This document shows positions 8,956-9,035 of a stretch of DNA of 9,035 nt, piece by piece. The translations under genes and the position numbers were made by a program. Origin of the DNA: Candidatus Thiodictyon intracellulare. Lineage in GTDB: Bacteria; Pseudomonadota; Gammaproteobacteria; Chromatiales; Chromatiaceae. The notes under the pieces were generated by a model. It did no database searches. It had not been told where the DNA came from and saw nothing but the letters and a program-made list of their open reading frames with translations. Numbering within the stretch: the stretch's first letter is position 1; each line of letters begins with the position of its first letter. The DNA lies in contig JADNEJ010000667.1 in assembly GCA_016292295.1 (NCBI GenBank), positions 1 through 9,035 on the forward strand, in the 5' to 3' direction.

Positions 8956-9035
8956 ATGCTCGACTAGACCCTCTCCACCAAACAACTCGCCGAGCTGCGT
9001 GCCGCCCACCGGCGTACGCGCGACCAGCGCGAGGC
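8956..9035 (+). pseudogene. IS630-like transposase, N-terminal fragment with an early stop codon
   Basis: From 8968 the plus strand reads TLSTKQLAELRAAHRRTRDQ and then REA to the window edge. This resembles the N-terminal helix-turn-helix region of IS630-type transposases, in which an LRAAHRRTRDKREADRIKAV-like stretch is common; the match is from memory. The likely start ATG (8956-8958) is followed by CTC, GAC and then TAG (8965-8967), so the native start is disrupted unless another codon is used. The element's left end should lie in about 8918-8955, where hisZ similarity ends; IS630 elements insert at TA, and several TA steps are there. The gene runs opposite to hisZ and purA. Family assignment is moderate because only 23 residues are visible. 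Confidence 0.55.

Overview
The window is about 63% GC by eye. It carries a type II fatty-acid and phospholipid-initiation gene cluster next to purA, all read on the minus strand and bordered by transposase gene ends on both sides. The gene order (hisZ-purA, then yceD-rpmF-plsX-fabH-fabD-fabG-acpP-fabF), the presence of hisZ and the protein sequences point to a gammaproteobacterium. A purple-sulfur-bacterium-like (Chromatiaceae-type) genome rich in insertion sequences is my best guess, but this is inference from family resemblance, not a database result.

Layout from high to low coordinates, the direction of transcription: (1) 8956-9035 (+) is the start of an IS630-like transposase gene with an early stop codon; its element appears to cut off the 5' end of hisZ. 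(2) 8037-8917 (-) is a decayed hisZ with frame changes, three nonsense codons and an internal deletion. (3) 6730-8025 (-) is intact purA. (4) 6113-6690 (-) is a decayed yceD (DUF177) split over at least three reading frames. (5) 5954-6121 is a 158-bp MITE-like element with 12-bp perfect inverted ends and a 5-bp target duplication, placed between yceD and rpmF. (6) 5931-5956 is an 11-bp-stem hairpin just ahead of the rpmF ribosome binding site. (7) 154-5918 (-) holds intact rpmF, plsX, fabH, fabD, fabG, acpP and fabF. (8) 1-91 (-) is the start of a second transposase gene, IS1182-like.

The intact genes work together. PlsX converts acyl-ACP to acyl-phosphate for phospholipid synthesis. FabD makes malonyl-ACP, FabH starts chains, FabG reduces 3-ketoacyl-ACP, FabF elongates, and AcpP carries every intermediate. 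rpmF (ribosomal protein bL32) links the cluster to ribosome production. Tight junctions (rpmF/plsX, plsX/fabH and fabD/fabG all overlap) suggest translational coupling. acpP has a 149-nt upstream gap and probably its own promoter.

No exotic new system is visible. The notable biology is selective decay: essential genes are clean, while the two usually dispensable neighbours (yceD, hisZ) are eroded and mobile DNA has entered beside both.
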